This document shows positions 33,221-35,319 of a stretch of 35,319 nucleotides of DNA, piece by piece. Both the position numbers and the translations under genes were made by a program. Position 1 is the first letter of the stretch. Each line of letters begins with the position of its first letter. The DNA lies in contig JAFWZS010000061.1 of assembly GCA_017522205.1 (NCBI GenBank), forward strand, positions 1 through 35,319. Direction: 5' to 3'. This DNA comes from Clostridia bacterium. GTDB lineage: Bacteria; Bacillota; Clostridia; Oscillospirales; Acutalibacteraceae. The notes below the pieces were generated by a model. It was not told where the DNA came from, made no database searches, and saw only the letters and a program-made list of their open reading frames with translations.

Positions 33221-34117
33221 TCATATAAAGGAATCGTTATCTTCTTTCAGAGCCTTGCTGTCTTTAAGGAATCCCGACAGTATAAGCACAAGAAGGATAA
33301 ATCCGAAGGAAAGAATCGGTATATCAACACTGAATTTTACGTTTGAAAGCTCATTTATATATTTAAGCTGAAGTACAGAGAAGAGAGCAGTTACACTCAC
33401 GGTAACTCTCAATGCAAGTATGCAAATAGAGGAGAGCTTTTCGGTGACTTTTAATGTGTTTTCACTGTATCGGTCAAGTGCAAATTCCGAAAGAACATCT
33501 AAACAGTAAATTACAATTATAACACCGAAAACAGAGGGCAGAATAGAGTTTGCAAAAGAAAGCAAAGTAACAATACCGATTTCAGTTTTTACAAGCTCTG
33601 CACTGCAAAGAGCAAATACGAAAACTGCACCGGTGATTTTCAGCACAAGAGAAAGAAGCTTTTCTGTTCTTTTGCCCTCAGCAATTTTAAGCTTGTCTGC
33701 AAATTTCAGCACTAAATAGCCTACAAGAAGCGACCAGAAAGAGAAAGCTACCATTGAAGCTTCTTCTCCCAAGCCGTGAAGTCCCATTTCCGAGGGATTT
33801 ATAAGCAGATATACTACTGCAAAAAGCACAGCGGAAACAAGCACAAGCAGACTGTCAGTTTTTACGAAAGCTTTATTCTTGATTCTGAAAAGCATCACAA
33901 AAACAGGTATCAGACAGAAAAGCGAATAAATTGCAATTGCCACTGCATTTCCAATACTTCCCGAAAGAGACATTGCACCGAGAAAATCAGCTGTCTTCAC
34001 AAGTGGATACGAAAGCAAATCAAACACACTTTCCGTCTTTACTCCCAAGCCCTTTGTTATGCCGATAACGCCTACTGCTTCAAGCAAAAGAAACAACAGA
34101 TATTTTTTAAATTTCAT
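33221..34117 (-). CDS. Polytopic membrane protein, first gene of the XRE-linked operon
   Basis: A 298-residue integral membrane protein with roughly seven to eight hydrophobic segments, no catalytic motif and short charged loops. Firmicutes often pair a small XRE regulator with a DUF2975-type membrane protein of about 160 residues. This one is almost twice that length and may be two repeats of a four-helix unit, but I cannot show homology by eye. The ATG at 34117 is chosen because AGGAGG sits 7 bases before it; the ATG at 34123 lies only one base after the same AGGAGG. It is followed after 9 bases by the regulator gene. Sensor or target of the regulator is a guess. Confidence 0.78.
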   Translation of the reverse strand: MKFKKYLLFLLLEAVGVIGITKGLGVKTESVFDLLSYPLVKTADFLGAMSLSGSIGNAVAIAIYSLFCLIPVFVMLFRIKNKAFVKTDSLLVLVSAVLFAVVYLLINPSEMGLHGLGEEASMVAFSFWSLLVGYLVLKFADKLKIAEGKRTEKLLSLVLKITGAVFVFALCSAELVKTEIGIVTLLSFANSILPSVFGVIIVIYCLDVLSEFALDRYSENTLKVTEKLSSICILALRVTVSVTALFSVLQLKYINELSNVKFSVDIPILSFGFILLVLILSGFLKDSKALKEDNDSFI

Positions 34118-34154
34118 ATTCATTCCTCCTTAAAGTCCGACTATCTTCATCTAA

Positions 34155-34175
34155 AATTATCGTTTTGCGATAATT
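34155..34175. promoter_or_regulatory. Operator candidate 2 (downstream palindrome)
   Basis: A perfect 8-5-8 palindrome, AATTATCG-N5-CGATAATT. It lies about 5 to 25 bases downstream of the predicted transcription start of the minus-strand operon, where a bound repressor would block early elongation. Half-sites match those of the second palindrome, centred 44 bases away, about four helix turns. Confidence 0.75.
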
Positions 34176-34186
34176 GTTACATCTTC

Positions 34187-34214
34187 ATTATACGCATAAA
34201 TTATCGTTTGTCAA
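34187..34214 (-). promoter_or_regulatory. Consensus promoter of the membrane/XRE/exported operon
   Basis: Minus strand: TTGACA (34209-34214) and TATAAT (34187-34192), both perfect hexamers, separated by 16 bases. Transcription should begin near 34180, leaving a leader of about 63 bases. The -35 box and part of the spacer lie inside operator candidate 1. Confidence 0.85.
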
Positions 34215-34219
34215 TAATT
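34199..34219. promoter_or_regulatory. Operator candidate 1 (overlaps the -35 box)
   Basis: A near-perfect 8-5-8 palindrome, AATTATCG-N5-CAATAATT, with one mismatch. The mismatch is accounted for by the need to keep the TTGACA hexamer on the minus strand. Binding here would occlude the -35 box. It shares the AATTATCG half-site and 5-base gap with operator candidate 2. Confidence 0.75.
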
Positions 34220-34273
34220 ATTATAAAAATCATAATAAAGAGTTTAACCTCAGTTTGTAATATAAAAAGCGAT

Positions 34274-34367
34274 GTGCAATAGTCAGTTGTTTGACTACTG
34301 CACTTACATTTATCATATAGATAGAATGTTTTTTGTTATCAAGAGAAGAATCAAAGCGGCTCTTGAT
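34274..34367. repeat. Two inverted repeats in the 34220-34524 intergenic region
   Basis: The roughly 300-base gap between the XRE operon promoter and the last gene holds no credible gene. It contains a 12-bp inverted repeat with one mismatch (34274-34285 with 34292-34303, loop of 6) and a perfect 10-bp repeat TTATCAAGAG (34334-34343 with 34358-34367, spacing 14). Neither has a T-tract, so operator or RNA-structure roles are open. Confidence 0.5.
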
Positions 34368-34443
34368 AATGAAAATAAACTATGCAACTTAAAACCAAAA
34401 TTATATTTTAAACAATTTTTAATTGCGGTATGTATAGTTTATA

Positions 34444-34473
34444 TTGAAAAACATCGTAAAAATGTGATATGAT
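34444..34473 (+). promoter_or_regulatory. Candidate promoter of the right-edge gene
   Basis: TTGAAA (34444-34449), 18 bases, TATGAT (34468-34473), about 50 bases before the GTG start at 34525. Confidence 0.5.
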
Positions 34474-34524
34474 TAACTTGTGAAAATATATATATTCCCA
34501 TCAAGATTTGAGGAGGTTTTGACC

Positions 34525-35319
34525 GTGGACGAAAACAAGAAACAAATTAACTCAAACAGAATAATCATTTTACTTCTTGCTGTTTTACTTGTGGTAAGTG
34601 CTATCAAGATTGGAGCACTTACAGATGATGTAAAAAAACTCAAAAGTCAAAATTCTAACCTTGATTCAGAAATACAAATGTTAAGAAATGAAATTAACTC
34701 TATTTACAATAACGTTGATAAACAGTTAAAGGAAGAAGCAAGCTTAATTTCAGGTGTTGACTATTCTATCGGCAATCCGAGTGAAGATATGAAAAGCATT
34801 CAGCTTTCTTTAACAGTAGTACCTAAAATGATTTCCGATGATATGGAGCTTTCAGTTATAATAGATGGCAATAGTGCATCGTTAACAAGAAACGACAACG
34901 AGTTTACAGGTACAATAGATGTTGGACTTTTTGTTGACTATGACCAATGGCCGTTGCTTTCTATCAAAACTTCAGAAGGTACAAAAACCGAATATTTAGA
35001 TGGTGTTGATGTTTCTTATCTGTTCAGTAACCATTTGCCTAAGTTAGAGGCCGATATGTCTGCATCTTCTAAATTAAGCAACGGAAAATTACAGGTTGAG
35101 GCAGGTTTCAGAATTGCATCTCATCTTGCTTACGGAAATGCACCTATTACTTTTAAATCTTTTACACTTATTGAAGAAGTAAACGGCAAAGAAATCAGTA
35201 AACAAGATATTACTGATGAAGTTCGTAAATCAGGCGAGAATTATAACACCCGATACATAAAATCTTTTGAAGTATCACAAGGCGATGAACTGAAAGTATA
35301 TGTAATCGCTGAAGATTCA
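34525..35319 (+). CDS. Membrane-anchored coiled-coil protein, cut off by the window edge
   Basis: The frame stays open for all 265 codons to the end of the window, so the 3' end is missing. The start is a GTG behind a strong GAGGAGGTTTTGACC. The protein begins with a short polar stretch and one membrane segment (IIILLLAVLLVVSAIKIGAL). A heptad-like coiled coil follows (DDVKKLKSQNSNLDSEIQML onwards, about residues 35-75). Beta-rich extracytoplasmic sequence then continues to the edge, including SIQLSLTVVPKMISDDMELS. It is a type II (N-in) topology. I do not recognise a named family. Codons here are more AT-rich than in the pyr genes, which may only reflect low expression. Confidence 0.85.
   Translation, partial: MDENKKQINSNRIIILLLAVLLVVSAIKIGALTDDVKKLKSQNSNLDSEIQMLRNEINSIYNNVDKQLKEEASLISGVDYSIGNPSEDMKSIQLSLTVVPKMISDDMELSVIIDGNSASLTRNDNEFTGTIDVGLFVDYDQWPLLSIKTSEGTKTEYLDGVDVSYLFSNHLPKLEADMSASSKLSNGKLQVEAGFRIASHLAYGNAPITFKSFTLIEEVNGKEISKQDITDEVRKSGENYNTRYIKSFEVSQGDELKVYVIAEDS

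Noticed and set aside
33221..34117. Toxin-antitoxin or phage-defence reading of the XRE-linked operon
   Set aside because: The XRE partner genes are a polytopic membrane protein and a large exported protein with no nuclease, protease or known toxin motif. A regulatory/envelope unit fits better.
34272..34472. Open frame of 66 codons in the gap before the right-edge gene
   Set aside because: No ribosome site, crosses both inverted repeats and the candidate promoter, and composition is unlike protein. Treated as chance.

Overview
The window looks like chromosomal DNA of an anaerobic Firmicute of the class Clostridia, most likely an Oscillospirales/Ruminococcaceae-type gut bacterium. The grounds are AGGAGG-type ribosome sites before most genes, TTGACA/TATAAT-type promoters, modest GC, a BmpA/NupOPQ-type nucleoside importer, a PyrK/PyrD type 1B dihydroorotate dehydrogenase, and Firmicute families such as DUF896. 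This placement is inferred from gene content. I saw no rRNA, tRNA, CRISPR array, transposase or phage gene.

Layout. (1) 260-9772, minus strand: one long nucleoside-scavenging operon in the order deoC, deoD, deoB, cdd, bmp lipoprotein, nupO, nupP, nupQ, pdp. It imports nucleosides, cleaves them, isomerises (deoxy)ribose-1-phosphate and splits deoxyribose-5-phosphate. (2) 9955-15060, plus strand: an APRT-like phosphoribosyltransferase, a ComEC-like membrane protein with a degenerate C-terminus, a cytoplasmic GH13 glucosidase with an extra N-terminal helical module, and a small lipoprotein. (3) 15040-17719, minus strand: glmM behind a stand-alone GlmU-acetyltransferase-like protein, then DUF896 and ArsC/Spx-like genes. 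(4) 17852-18472: thiamine pyrophosphokinase. (5) 18521-23420: a GH31 glucosidase divergent from a GPH-type sugar symporter, which is followed by a YhhN-family membrane protein. (6) 23475-24344: ispE. (7) 24546-30164: pyrimidine biosynthesis operon pyrC-K-D-F-E-B-I, closed by a strong terminator. (8) 30294-31841: a condensation-type acyltransferase and a tiny zinc-ribbon membrane protein. (9) 32020-34117, minus strand: polytopic membrane protein, small XRE regulator and exported protein, behind a promoter carrying two matching 21-bp palindromes. (10) 34525 to the edge: the start of a membrane-anchored coiled-coil protein.

How it fits together. Pyrimidine salvage (region 1) and de novo pyrimidine synthesis (region 7) lie within 15 kb of each other. 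Two intracellular glucosidases and a sugar:cation symporter suggest uptake and cleavage of small gluco-oligosaccharides. glmM with its acetyltransferase-like partner supplies cell-wall precursors.

Most of the window is ordinary housekeeping. The best candidate for something undescribed is region 9, an apparently self-regulated membrane protein/XRE/exported-protein unit. After it come the acyltransferase plus mini zinc-ribbon pair, the ComEC-like protein that has lost its metal motif, and the GlmU-like protein beside glmM. All coordinates use the start codons I judged best supported by ribosome sites. Several of these lie inside longer open frames.
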